A stretch of DNA of 64,000 nucleotides from Seriola aureovittata (GCF_021018895.1 NC_079375.1:21396975-21460974), one strand, 5' to 3'. Shown: positions 47,259 to 59,400, counted from the first letter of the stretch. Numbers and translations: made by a program. Notes: generated from the letters alone by a model not told the origin.

Positions 47259-50200
47259 ATGGCACGTGTGTCTACCATATTTTTATTCTTTGTCACATCT
47301 ATACTCGGCACAGGGAGCGTGTCTGAGATCTGCCGAGGCGCGCACTGTTTCTCTGGCCAGGACTGGAGCAGACCGTGCGTAGGAGCGCACTGCCCGGGGC
47401 GCACGGAGGCAGCAGCGTCCAGACGGCAGTTTCATCACCCCGCACAATCCAGACAAGGACAAGTCCACCAGAGTTACCAGCAGGACGCTCATTTCAGCCA
47501 TCACCAAGCTCAGAGCGCGCCGTTAACACCGTACATCATCCACCCTCAGCAGACAGGCTTTACGCAACAAACGGGCACGGATGGCGCCAGGAGGACGAAC
47601 CCGAGGACCATCACGGCGGAGGTGTTTCATCCTGGCTGCGCCGGTGGGACTTGTCCGACCACTGTCTCTCATCGCCAAACGAATGAAGACGGCGGTGCAA
47701 CACGGGAGTGCAAAGGGATCGGATGTAAACTGCCCCTCCGGATGCGCCAGAAGCCCAAGCCTTGCGTCGGAGACGCCTGTGGATCGCACGGAGGAGACGA
47801 AGGCAGAGGGAACTCATCTCCGGTTCACGTGACAGACAGAGCAGCGCAATTTCTGGATGAGCTTCCAGACTTCGGCTCGGAACGTGGAGCCTGGATACAG
47901 CTGACATGCGACATGAAACCAGGTCAGTATCAGCCTGTGAGTGATTATACAAAGCGAGATAAACTCATGTGATTTAAACTGCAGCCTTGTGCGGTGAGAA
48001 AACAATAATCACTTAAACGGTTGTGTAACAGTTTTCTTTCTCTGCCGCAGGAAACAACGAGGTTCCCTCAGAGGACGCTCTCGTGCTGCAGCTGCAGCTG
48101 TCGAAGAGCCAGGAGAAGCTGGTTGAGGCCCTCAGGGGCCAGCAGGACGAGGTCAAGAAGCTGCAGAGGCTCCTGACCGAGCAGCAGGGGACGCTGGTCA
48201 ACCAGCAGAGAGAAATACTGGATCAACAGAGGAGGATGTACGAACAGATGGAGCAAGTAAGACTGTTGTGACTGATGATGAGGGAGATGTTCACAGTCCT
48301 GCTTGTGGTTTTGTTGTTCTGACTTTGTAATAAGTTGGATGAAACTGACCACAGGCCTGTGGAGGATCGACTTCATGTTGGGATCACACTCCCGAGCTGC
48401 TTAAACAGTCACACATTTCATAGTTTGTATATTTATAGGTCATTGTGATTGTTACCGTGATCACATTAAAAAAAAATACTATTTTCTACATTCAGGTAAA
48501 ATCCCAGTACAACATGATGATGGACAGCATCAAACAAACGTCTTTCCAGAACCTCCAGGGCGACCTCGACACTCACATGGAGACCCTGAGCGGGCAGGTT
48601 CGAACCCACCAAGCACAACAGGCTCTGGCTTTGCACAAGGTGGACATGGAGGCCAGTGTGATGGAGGTGAGCCCCAGCTTGAATCAGGAATCAAGAAATC
48701 AATATCCCAAAACTCTTACATTCACACCTAAATGAATTTCACAAAGCAATTCCTGAGCTGACGTTACTGGTTTGATCAAATTTTCTACTAGTGGAGATTA
48801 TATGGGTTGGATAAGTAAATCAATATCTGCAACATGTGACATCGGGTTAACTGCTCTACAAGAGGTTTTATATGATGTAGGTATGTGACTGTGATGCTCA
48901 GTTCAGCTCTGATCCTCACATGGACGTGTTTGCTGCCCTCAGGTGGGTCGCTCTGTGCTGGCCTGTGGCAGCTGTGGCCCAGAGGAGTACTGCGCCTTCA
49001 GCAGCGGCCGTCCTCGCTGCGAGAGGTGCACCATCTGTCCTGCCGGCTTCTTCCTGGTCGCCCAGTGTTCGGTCCACGCAGACAGAATCTGCCAGGTCAG
49101 CACTGCTGTGTTTTTACAGTATGAAAGAGCCAGAAAACCAAAATGTAGCTGCTTTAAAATTGATTGAAAGTGTTGATGTATTTGTCTTCGCAGGACAGAG
49201 ATGAGTGCCTTGAAATATCTGATCTGTGTGGAGATCAACAGAAGTGTCTCAACACTCCAGGTAAAAAGAAAACTCAGAAGTTTTGCAGTTGATTTCCACT
49301 CTAATTTGTCTACAGCTGTAAAATACATTCCCTTATTTTTCCTTTGCTCCACTTGTTGAACAACTGATTACATATATGTAGAGACGAAGCTTCCAGACAG
49401 TGATGACATGTATATTTCATCTGCTGTTGTGTCACCAGGTGGATTCAGGTGTCAGGGCATGACAGAGCGAGACGCCAACTCAGGAATGTGTGGCCACGGC
49501 TACTTCTACAACTCGGACATGGATGAGTGTCAGGCCTGTAACGAGTGTGACGGAGAGCCTGTAGCTTCACCCTGTACCTTCAGCACAGACACCATCTGCT
49601 CTGGCCCCGCTGCGGGGGACAGCGCCCTCTCTCTGTCCTGGGCCGGAGACGTGAGTCTGTCGGGGACGAAAGGCCACGTCCTGGCTCACGCCTTCCCCAG
49701 CGTGCAGCTTCACGTCCAGGGAAGAGGTGATGCGGGTCTGGTGTCTGTTGAGGACGGGCGTCTGGTGCTCAGGCAGCACGGCCTGGTCTGGCTGGATGAG
49801 AATCTCTCTGTGAGGCACGGCTGCCGCAGCTTCATCCAGTTGTGCCTGCGCATGAACAACACTGACGGCTCTGAGGGTCGAGACCTCAGTGGCGTTAGGG
49901 TGGAGCAGCAGGAGGGAAGGTCGCTCCAGAGTGCCAGCATCAGTGGGGTAGCAGAGGTCGCCCCGGGTCACTTTATCTCCCTCTTCCTCCGAAGTGCCAG
50001 CCACCACTGTAACCAAACCGGTGAGGGTCTGCAGCTGTACGACCCCTCCGCAGCTCCGCTCAGCCTCCTGTGGCTCTCCCATGACACCGGGGCTGTTGCC
50101 ATGACAGCACAGGCGATGGTGTCCGCACACTACCACACAAACTATCGCCCAGTCTTCCGCACGACCTCCACCTCGGACCCTTATGTAGTGGGGCTGACTC

Positions 50201-51015
50201 ATGACGGCCGTGGGATCCGCTTTGCTGAAAGTGGCACAGTGCGGTTCGTGTTCCAGCAGGCTTTGTACTCCATGGGCCAGGCCTGTGTGAGCGAGGGTTT
50301 CCAGCTGTTGGCGTACCTCAGCCGTAATGGAACCGGCATGGAGCTGTGCCGTACCTTCAAACCAGGCGTCCACTACCGGGACACATCCATATCTCTGTCT
50401 GGAGCGGCTAAAGTTGGTCCCGGGGACACACTGGGCTTTGAGATCCTCTCACCTGCTCAGTGCAACGTTCGCTTCTTTGGCGACGAGACAGGCATCAGCA
50501 CCCTCAGTTTGGTTTGGGTCCCCGCTGCCATTTCCTCCTCTCTGTCTGCCTCAGTGGCTCACACCGGCCTTCCTTCAGGAGCTGTCCGGAACAAGCCGCT
50601 GTTCTTCCGCCAGACCAGCGCTCAGGTGTCCCAGATGAGCCTGCTAGGGAAGGGATCCACAGAACAGAGACGAGACTTTGTCTTCAGGGAGAGTGGCACA
50701 GCCAGTGTCGCTCTGGATCTCAAACTGATTCACTCCTGCAACTTGGTCAAGGTGACTCTGCTCAAGCGAAGTGATCCAGAGGGCTCAGGAGGAGGAGGCA
50801 GGGAGGCGGAGGGGGCTCGGCCCATCTCTCTGGCCCAGCAGGTGGGTGGCCAGATGCCAGAGGGAAGCCAGTGGGCCAGTGTGAGCCTGCGGGCGTCCTT
50901 CCAGGTTCATAACGGCACAGCGGTGTTCTTCACACTGGACTGTGTACGTGGACGAGTCAACCAGATCAGTCACCACACAGGAAGTGGAGTGTCAATCCTC
51001 TGGGTGGCAGCATAA
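47259..51015 (+). CDS. Unnamed secreted protein with CxGxxC, coiled-coil, TNFR/EGF-like and triple TNF/C1q-like domains
   Basis: I do not recognise this gene. Six exons join in frame: 47259-47922, 48051-48256, 48496-48666, 48943-49095, 49194-49260 and 49439-51015 (945 residues). The ATG has A at -3 and G at +4 and opens a signal peptide (MARVSTIFLFFVTSILGTGS). Residues 25-174 hold five C-x-G-x-x-C motifs (CRGAHC, CVGAHC, CAGGTC, CKGIGC, CVGDAC) in a Gln/His-rich, basic context. Residues about 225-347 are a Gln/Leu/Glu coiled coil. About 355-397 is a TNF-receptor-type Cys module (CERCTICPAGFF). About 399-430 is EGF-like (DRDEC), and 438-474 is a second TNFR-type module ending CTFSTDTIC. Residues 480-945 are three repeats of 140-160 residues ending SLLWL, SLVWV and SILWV, which look like TNF/C1q jelly rolls. 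There are four N-x-T sites and no later membrane segment. Probably an extracellular oligomer; the function is unknown. Confidence 0.8.
47331..47780 (+). other. Five CxGxxC motifs in the unnamed secreted protein
   Basis: Cysteine pairs at residues 25/30, 40/45, 127/132, 151/156 and 169/174 all have Gly two residues after the first Cys and four residues between the cysteines. The same pattern five times within 150 residues, all in one exon, points to a repeated short disulfide or metal-binding element. Tracts rich in Gln, His and Arg separate them. I know of no named domain with this exact repeat. Confidence 0.7.
48943..49560 (+). other. TNF-receptor-type cysteine modules flanking an EGF-like module
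   Basis: Exon 4 (48943-49095) gives CGSCGPEEYC, then CERCTICPAGFFLVAQC and ADRIC, the spacing of a TNFR Cys-rich repeat. Exon 5 (49194-49260) begins DRDEC, a calcium-binding EGF start, and runs into exon 6 (GGFRC). Exon 6 then reads CGHGYFYNSDMDECQACNEC and ends its module with CTFSTDTIC, another TNFR-type repeat. Phase-0 borders of exon 4 suit module shuffling. Assignment is by cysteine spacing only. Confidence 0.65.
49620..51012 (+). other. Three tandem TNF/C1q-like repeats
   Basis: Three segments of the last exon (about residues 481-640, 641-783 and 784-945) share a plan. Each has an aromatic/Ser-Gly stretch (RFAESGTVRFVF; FVFRESGTASVAL), a mid-domain Cys followed by a hydrophobic strand (CRSFIQLCLRM; CVSEGFQLLAYL; CNLVKVTLL), a Gly-Asp-type turn (VAPGHFISLFL; VGPGDTLGFEI; VHNGTAVFFTL) and a final S-L-x-W strand. 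This is the strand order expected of TNF/C1q jelly rolls. A structure prediction would settle it. Confidence 0.55.
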
Positions 51016-51189
51016 TAAACACAACTTTGCTTTGTTGCTTCTTTAAGTGGTTTCCAGTTCAGTAGACCAGATGTTAAGCCATTTGTAGGATGGACTTTCA
51101 TTCGCTTGTTTTTAAAGTAATCATTCAACGCACTTAGAAAACACACTTTTTTTTTTACACGAAGAGTTAAAATGGAAGAATTACACCAC

Positions 51190-51485
51190 TCTCATGTCTG
51201 TTAAATATGAAGCTAGCAGGCAGCTAGCTTAGTTTAGTAAAGCACTGGAAACACAGGGAAGCAGCTAACCTGGCTCTGACAAAATATGTCTACAAGCATC
51301 TGTAAAGTTCATGAGTGAACACGTTATATTTCATTTGTTTTATTTGTGCAACATGTAAAAGCAACAAGTTGTGGTTTTATGCCACGCTAGCTGTTTCCCC
51401 AGCTCCCAGTCTTTGCACTAAGCTAAGATATGCTAAGCTAAGCTAACTGTCTCTTGGTTGTATCTTCATATTTATTGGACAGTTA
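51190..51485. mobile_element. Dispersed repeat family B, copy 3, with inverted ends
   Basis: The left end ATGTCTGTTAAATATGAAGC and the right end TCTTCATATTTATTGGACAG are inverted near-copies of each other. Internal AGCTAGCTTAG and CTAAGCTAAGCTAAC stretches are inverted too. This is the form of a short non-autonomous DNA transposon. It sits in the 3' UTR of the unnamed gene. Confidence 0.6.
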
Positions 51486-52204
51486 AAGTTAGATCTTCTC
51501 AACTAACTCTATTTCCAAAACTTTATACGACTCGTTTAAGCTCATTTTGTACTGAGTAGCCTGCAACTATTTTTACTTTTTATAAAAATGATCTTGTATT
51601 AAAAGAAAAGCTCCAATATGGACTTTTATTTATATAAAAAATGTAGCGTTATGCATAAACCATTGTATTTATATAATGGAAGTATTAGTACTGTGTAATG
51701 ATTTCTACAGAGGTACAAATATTGGCTCTTAGCACACGATAATACTGAAGGACACAGTTAAGATTTCTCTCATGCAGTTTTCATCTTTTATATGTTCGCG
51801 AATTCCGTGTGTTGTATTTGTCTGCTTTTATTTATGTAATTCACTTCGTCCATTGATGCCAAAGGAGCTTCAGATCATTCTCACTGTACAGCATTTTCTG
51901 CTGTCAACAAAAGTGGTTTGCTGGTGCTGGTTTCAGTCAGGAGTGTGTTTTGTAGGTGCATGTGTTTCATGTTAGCCGCCATTTTCTAATGTGAATAGCC
52001 TATCTGCTGCATGCCTTGTTTAGTAACCACTTTCTGCATATTATGGAGTTAAAGAGAGTCATGTGTTTCACTAAGACCATTGCTGACAATAAGCTGTCCT
52101 GAAGAGACAGCATGATATTTTGATATTCACATCTTAAGATATAGTTTCTGTTTACTCAAACTAAGCTGTAATAAAGTGTATATTTGATGTTTTATAGTAA
52201 ATCC

Positions 52205-52210
52205 AATAAA
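52205..52210 (+). terminator. Polyadenylation signal AATAAA of the unnamed gene
   Basis: AATAAA followed by a T/GT-rich stretch about 15 nt downstream. A second copy at 52170-52175 may act as an alternative. Confidence 0.55.
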
Positions 52211-52215
52211 AATGA

Positions 52216-55200
52216 ATTTGTTTTACCAGAGTCTTTGATGCCTCCGTGTAAGGCCATTTAAAAGGAAACTAACTTTTAGTAGAAATAACAAAATTTCTCT
52301 CTTACAAATAAAAACATATAAAACAGACCATTGCTCATTTCAACATACTCAGAGGTTTTACCTCTGCAGCTTTAGTTGGTCTGGTACGACCAGTAGTTTG
52401 TTGTATGGTGGCTAATGTTAGCTAATATTAGCAAACTTTTTGACAGATATTGATTTGTAAGTACATTCCTAAGTTACTTGATTTACTCTTATGTGTTTAC
52501 ACCACAGCTTTTATGTTTTAGCTTCATTTACCAGTATTAGCATGTCTTAGTGTTAGCGTTTAAAGTTATTAGGACACAGCTACTAGTTGTAACTCACAAA
52601 CCTCCCACACAGTGAATTCAGAGAATGGTCATCTTGCATGTATTAATCTTATCATGGTCTTTTCCCTGCGTGCCGCCTCACTCAGAGATGTGGAGGCTGA
52701 GTCGTACATATTTGCTCTTGGCAGAAGCTGCCAGGTGTTTCCTATTACACATCAAAGAACACAGTTACTTTATCTTGAATTTAAACAGTTGAAATTATAT
52801 TAGCTGGGTAGTTAACCTCCTAATGGCCTTCCTATGCACTTCCACCCACAACCCCCTCGTTCTCAGAGTGCTGCACTGCCTTGGCACAAGATCAAAAAGC
52901 ATATTACAATCCTGGGCATATGTTCTATCAAAACCAGTAGACCACTTGATATTATTATCTCAGCCTTTGAAGTTATGACCTCCAGGTTAGTGTATGCTAT
53001 AGCTTATTCAATAAATCATGACTTCTTGGGGATTAAGTGCCATTAACATGCAGGTTTATGTCTTGAGGGGCTTGCACAGAGTCTCAGCATTTATCAAAAG
53101 TGCCGACACGACCGTTTCCCGCTTCAATCGTCTAATTCTCTCTAGTTCAAGGTTGCTTGACCGGACTGTCATATGAATAAAGCATGCGCACCACAGTTTA
53201 TGCAGTAAGCCTAACTCTTGTGTATGACCTTTGTCAGAAAGTAGACAGAAGACCAAAGACACTAACCAGACCTGAGCTGACTAGGAGAAAAGAAAGAAAG
53301 CATATTTTGAGGCAAATTGAAACCACCTCCAGGCTGACGGGCGGCTGGCTGGGTGAGTTATGGTGGTCTGAGGATAATAAATGTTTAAGGAAAAAGGTCA
53401 GAGCCCCACAGTGCAGGGGGCGGAGCTCTGTCGGGCAGGCGTACGGGGCCTAACACATTAGCACTCTGGGTAATAGAGTACAGATGGAGGCAAAAGACAA
53501 GCACATGAGTGTCTCAGGTTGTTATGAGTGTGTCTCTGTGTATGTGTTTGTATGTTGAATAACGAGACGTTAATGTTAAAGTCCTACATGTCTATTGGTT
53601 AGATATTATTATTATTCTCAGTTAAGTTTCACAGCCTTTAAAATATGACAGTAATGGAATAGTCTACTATAAAACTAAATAATAAAACCCTATGTGATGA
53701 AGAATGACAATGTAATTCAATATTCAGCGAAGTCTTGCTCCCGTCATGTTGATTTAGGGATTATGTGAAAAGTTTTAGGGAGGGACGAGGGTCAGAAAAA
53801 AGATTTTTTACCTGAATGTCTTACTTTTTTTTTCAAATCCTTAACTTAATATATTATTTCAGGTTTCATTTTCAGATTAATTATAAAAAGAAAAAAAAAA
53901 GATTTATATACAAAAATAATGAAAATGATCATATTAACATATTAAGGTTGAATAATAGATAGTACACCATGTACACCAATGTTAAACTGAGTTGCACTAA
54001 TACTATTTCATTATTTTGAGGATATTGCAAATTATTTTATAGTAAAGGGGAGGATCTAAATATTAATAATCCTTTGGAGGGTTTCTTTTAAAGAAAGTTA
54101 AATGTTTATCTCAAACCCCAGTTATTACAGTTGTTGTAATCTGACATCTGAAAGCTAAAATATAACAGGACAAGTGTTTCTCAAATGTGTCTCACACATT
54201 ACGCTTGTGTCCACACGCTGCATGGAAGTGGAACCTCCACCTTTGTCTCGTATTAACAGGCATGGCAGAGAGGTGGACAGAGTTTGAGTGTAGCATGAGA
54301 TGGAAGGTGAACTGGGCCACATATGGTGCACAGACTGTGGATATACAGGTAGCAAGAATGTGTAGAAAAGCAGGTGTTTGCCCTTGATACTGAAGCTAAC
54401 ACATCATCAAGGCAGTAAAAAGACAGAGAGAGATACAGGAGGAAGATGAGTAGAAAAAGAAGAAGAAAGCTGCGGGAAAGATAGAAACTATCAGTGGGAA
54501 GCAAAGTGAGAATCGGCTTCTCCTGTGTTCGTGCATCTGGAAGCAGTTCTCACTTGTTTTGAACTTCTCTTTTCCTCTATCAGGTTTTAACTCACCCAGA
54601 GGCGTCCGACGGTGTCCGTCTGCGCTTGGTACTAAGTTGTAGTTGTAAAAAACAACTGTTGTGTAGTTTTGGATCATAGGTCACCAAAACAAACATTAAG
54701 AAATGGAAACCAACCCTGTAAATGTTATATTTAATATCTGAGCAGAATGTAAATAAAACCTGTGTTCATTATACAGTATATTAGGGCATATTATAAAGTT
54801 AAGGGTTATTATATACAGTAGAAAATATCTAATTATAACAATGATTTCATCAATGCCAGGTTTTTTTTCTTGGGCAGCAGCACATACATTGTATTGTATG
54901 TATGTGCTGCTGTTCATCTCGTGGTGCGATGCTGCCCTCTACAAGAAATAAGGAGAATGAAACATTAACTTCAGGGGGAGTTAAAATTTATTATTACTAT
55001 ATAGAGTACATACATACATATTTCTATGCCATTAAAAGAGGTTAACAATTACTTCTTTCATATAAGTTAATGTATTCATTTGCTCTTTGACACAATGGTT
55101 TATTGTAGTAATTGATCTTACTGTAAACTTGGTTTTAAATTAAATTAATTCATATACATTGCCATACATGAATACAGACAGTGTGGCCATTATAAGTGAT

Positions 55201-56185
55201 TTCACTTCAGGGGTTATAGATTACAATTCATGTCTTGTTTAATATCATTATCATCATCTAATGATCTTAAATGTCCTATCACCTCACCTGGTATATGACT
55301 GAAACCTTGTAGTAAATTTAAAGACTGACAACAGGAAAAATGCAACTGTTTGAAAAGGTGTAGAAATGTGAGAACAAGGCAGTTTGTGAGCTGTGATTAA
55401 AAATAGCTATGAACAGTTAAAATCCCACATCGCATCTTAGGGACGTGACTACAAAAACGTCATCCTGTTTACTTTAAGCCTTCGTTAGTAGGGTAATAAC
55501 ATCCTCCTGTATAATCAATCCTCTGGTGTGTTCACATTTCAGAGCTCAAATGCGATAATTCGGCACTTATGTGTTGAGTGTTGCAGCAGAAAGGAAATTG
55601 CATCGCTATAATTTCATGAAAGGCATCTCTGAGTTGATGATGATGACGGATGATAGAGATGAATAAAGTGACAAACATAAAGTAAGAGGCTGCATATTGA
55701 ATGTTGAGCAGCAGCAGCCTCTTCATGTTTAAAGCTTCGGGATAAGCTTGAAATGGTGGATTGATATTTTAAATACAAAGACTATAAAGCTGCTTATTGT
55801 GAATAAAGGACTTCTTTTTGGATAAATACGTTAGCATAAAGCTCAGCTGCACAAGTTCCACGTAAGTTGCACAGAACTGCCATAATATTGTAAAACAGAT
55901 AACAACAACTGTAAAGAAAAGTCCACTGAGTGTGACGTTCTTGGTAAAACTGTGTTAAACACGGTATAATATATTAATGAGTAGGTTTTTGGTCCGTGCT
56001 GCAAAGACAACTGATTGTCTGTAACAGAGAAGGGAGAGAAGGAAATGGATGTAAGTAAGATAGAAAGTGGTCCTCGAGGTGAATGAGTGAAACTGCTAAA
56101 AGTAATAAAAGGAAGAGGAGTGAGGAGAAAGAATGAGTGGGTGCAGAGGTTTAATAAAGGCCTGTAGGAGGAAAGTGAGAAGAGT
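52216..56185. other. Convergent intergenic region, no gene seen
   Basis: About 4 kb between the 3' ends of the unnamed gene and the annexin gene. It is AT-rich and has GCTAATGTTAGC-type repeat remnants near 52400, a perfect 15-bp inverted repeat at 54875-54912 and a partial CTCF-like motif at 54931. ORFs at 53184-53453, 54396-54677 and 55843-56226 carry no recognisable domain. The annexin 3' UTR must lie at its right end. Confidence 0.6.
54875..54912. other. Perfect 15-bp inverted repeat (hairpin)
   Basis: CAGCAGCACATACAT, loop TGTATTGT, then ATGTATGTGCTGCTG. It lies in the convergent intergenic region. The stem is too short for a usual microRNA precursor, and no run of T follows on the plus strand. 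Confidence 0.7.
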
Positions 56186-56403
56186 TTAGTGTAGGATCTC
56201 GATGAGGAGGCGTTTGAAATCTCCACCGCACTCTGAATCCAGGGCGTCTTTCAGGGTAACATCGTACTTCTCCAGGTACATGTCCTTAACTGTCTCCAGG
56301 TCGATCTGTGGGTGAACGACACAACACTGCTGTCACCACAAAACACCCTTCTTTGTCTATTTGTCTATTTCTTTGTCTGTTAAACATCACGACTACTGTT
56401 CAG

Positions 56404-56465
<62 letters not shown>

Positions 56466-59400
56466 CTCAGAACGGCCAACAATGATGCGAATGAGTGTGT
56501 CCTCGTCAGTGCCCAGTCCCTTCATGGCAGCATTAAGGCGTCGGGCAAAATACAGCTGTGGGTTCTTGGCGCACCTTACTATAAATCACACACACAAACA
56601 CACACACACACACAGTCTGAATGTGTTATGACAGGAACAGATGATTGATCTGATCAGTTCATCGGCTTGTTTCATCTTACCCAGAGTAATGTAGCAGTCC
56701 TTCAGGGTTCCTGTGGCCTCAGAGTCAATGGTGTCCAGAATGTCTGTCCCTGAAAGCTGAAATGACAAAACAACATTATATTAAAAACACACACAAAAAT
56801 AATGCTTTAAAAGCAACCTTTTCTTGCACGACTGAGTTCAGTACTTACAGACTCATAGAACTTAAAGGTGGCCTGAAGCTGCATGTAGTTCCTGTGAGTC
56901 AAGATGAAGGTAAAGGTCGACTCGTCTGTGCCAAACCTTCCTTCTCCCGCCTGACAGGTACACAAAGAGGAAATAATGTGCAAGCATCTGGGAATATTTG
57001 TCTTAATGTCAGATGCTTCTACTTCATTTAAATCCTCAACATGAACAAGTTGAAACTATTATGTTTTGGCTCATTTGATCAGAGGGACAAGTACAGTTTT
57101 CATTAAAGGATATCATCATTTCTCAGTTCATTCCTGTCAGTAATGATACGACTATAATAAAGTTAAATAATGAGATGTTAAAGCACAACAAATAGAAATT
57201 ATAGCTGATAATATGGCTGAACTCATAACTAAGCTGTACTTTTATGAAGAGGCTTATAAGAATGACTATGAAACCATGTGATACAGCAGCAAGACTACGA
57301 GTCTACAGCCACGTTAGCACCTCTCTCAGGTTATAGCCGACTTAGGCACAGACAGTGTTGCTTTGAGCTAAAATGCTAACATCATTACGATCATCACTGT
57401 TCACCATGTTCACTGTCTTAGTTTAGCATGTTAGCATGCTAATGATTGCTCATTAGCACTAAACACAAAGTACAGCAGGCAGATGGAAATGTTTTTAGCT
57501 TGCAAGTAGGTCATAATCCAAAGTATTGAACAAACCTAAATTTTGACCTGATGATGTCGCGTTAAGGGGTGACCAAAGTTTTTCAAATTTATTCTGTAGG
57601 GAACACGATTATCTGCACAAGATTTCATGGAAATCCATCCAACAGTTGCTGTGACAGTTCACAAAAAAAAAAGGAAATTTGAACCCTGGTGGAAAAGTGA
57701 GGGAGTCGCCAAACTGACTTGGATTTATACTGAGAGACAAAAAAATCTGCACAAAATTTTATGACAATTCATCCATTTATTGTCAAGATATTTTAGTCTG
57801 GAGGAAAATGGGAGACTGTCCAACAAAACAGACCTAGATTGCCATTCTCTGAACTATTGCACTAGCATGACTAGGAATATTTGCTAATCTTGCCCTTTTA
57901 ACAGTATGTAAATTAGAGAATTCACTGATAGAGAAGCAAACGTTGTGACATTACTATCTCTGCACACTTTTGTGTTTGCACAATAACACTGTGAAGCTGC
58001 AAATGTAAGGCTTCTGACCTCACAAGAACGGGCTTTGATTTAATAAACTCTGTACTTGGGAGATTTTACAAGTCATTGTGGGCTCAAATTCACCGACATC
58101 TACATCTACGATCACGTTACCCTGCAAACATCAGTGGGATTTAAAGGGGAAACTATGAATAAGGGCTCAGATTTCATTTGAGAATGTACCTCAAACAAAG
58201 ATGTGGCATCCTGTTCGGCTAAACCCTCATCCACCTCATAGCCTTCATCCCTGCTCGCCTGTAGAGAAAAGAGGGATACGGGAGGAGGTTTAAGAGGATG
58301 GATACGCATGAGATGATGCATGTAGAAAGAGTGTGAGGGAAAAGATTTAGTGAGTGAAGCAAAGGTCAAAGAGATAGATTACAAAAATAATCTCAGGCGT
58401 TTAATGGGATAACAATCATCTGCTCCACATTAATGGGAAATATTTGAAAGCCATTGAAGTGGCAGCTCTTTGGATAGACGTCGCTGTACAACATGAGTCA
58501 CACTGTGTTTGTCTGTTCTTTCTGCAGGAAGGAAAAGAGAGGGGAAGCAGAGAAGGGTGGGGGCGCTGGATGGCAGAAGGGCCAAAGCATGCCAAACAAT
58601 GATGTGATGTGTGTCGAATGTCTTGGTGGGCGAATCCCAGCATGAAGAACAATTCTGAAAAGCATTATCAAATGATGAAAAGTACCATTCAGCTTCTTGG
58701 ATTGGCTAAGGCTTTAAGAATGGCTGGATTTATAGCTACAACTGTCCCCTTGAAGAGTCACATATGTTCCTTGGTTAATAAAAACCTCAAAGAGTCAGTG
58801 TTTACCTGCAGCAGTGAGATCAGCAGGTTCCTCACATCTCCACTGGTATCGTCCTCAATGTCTGCGTCCAGGTCACGGTCGTGCACTGTAGGGTAGAGCC
58901 ACTTTTATACATTCAAAGTAATCTCCCACATTTGGTAAGGAGTGAAATGTGAGAACTCAGTGTTTGTGGCCAGAAAGTGAGGAAACCATTGCTCACTTCA
59001 CAGTGAGTCATTCTCAAGAGTAAAACACCCAAAACCTTAAGACAAATATAACAGTACTTAGCTGGGTTGGTTAAATGACCACAGTTTCCAGTATGAGAGA
59101 GAAACATTGGATTGAAAGCTTTGTATGCATGACTCAGCGTGGAGGAAAACTCACCCTGGGCATATGCCTCCTTGTAGCTCACAATGTCCTGTTGGGAAAA
59201 GGAAGATGAGACTCTGTCAGCCACTAACACTAAAACTAATCAATATTTCTTTTACATCAAATTAGGTTAAATGGATCAAATGACTATGAGTGATTTTAAA
59301 GGGCTAGCATGTGTTTTTATAAATAATACATTGCCTGACATAGGAACTCATACCCTGAAAATTAATATAAAATACATAAAAAATAATGATTAAAATAAAT

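Larger units (their letters stand above)
51016..52215 (+). other. 3' untranslated region of the unnamed secreted-protein gene
   Basis: Non-coding, ending in two polyadenylation signals, AATAAA at 52170-52175 and 52205-52210. A dispersed repeat with inverted ends (about 51190-51485) lies inside it. UTR length is inferred from the signals. Confidence 0.6.

Noticed and set aside
47375..47952. Overlapping 74-113 codon frames on both strands inside exon 1 of the unnamed gene
   Set aside because: Shadows of a GC-rich exon; none has a signal peptide or a recognisable motif.
49567..50373. 268-codon open frame antisense to the unnamed gene
   Set aside because: It mirrors the GC-rich coding exon, has no splice support or domain, and the plus-strand frame has clear protein features.
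54875..54912. MicroRNA precursor
   Set aside because: The stem is only 15 bp; a precursor would need a stem of roughly 30 bp.
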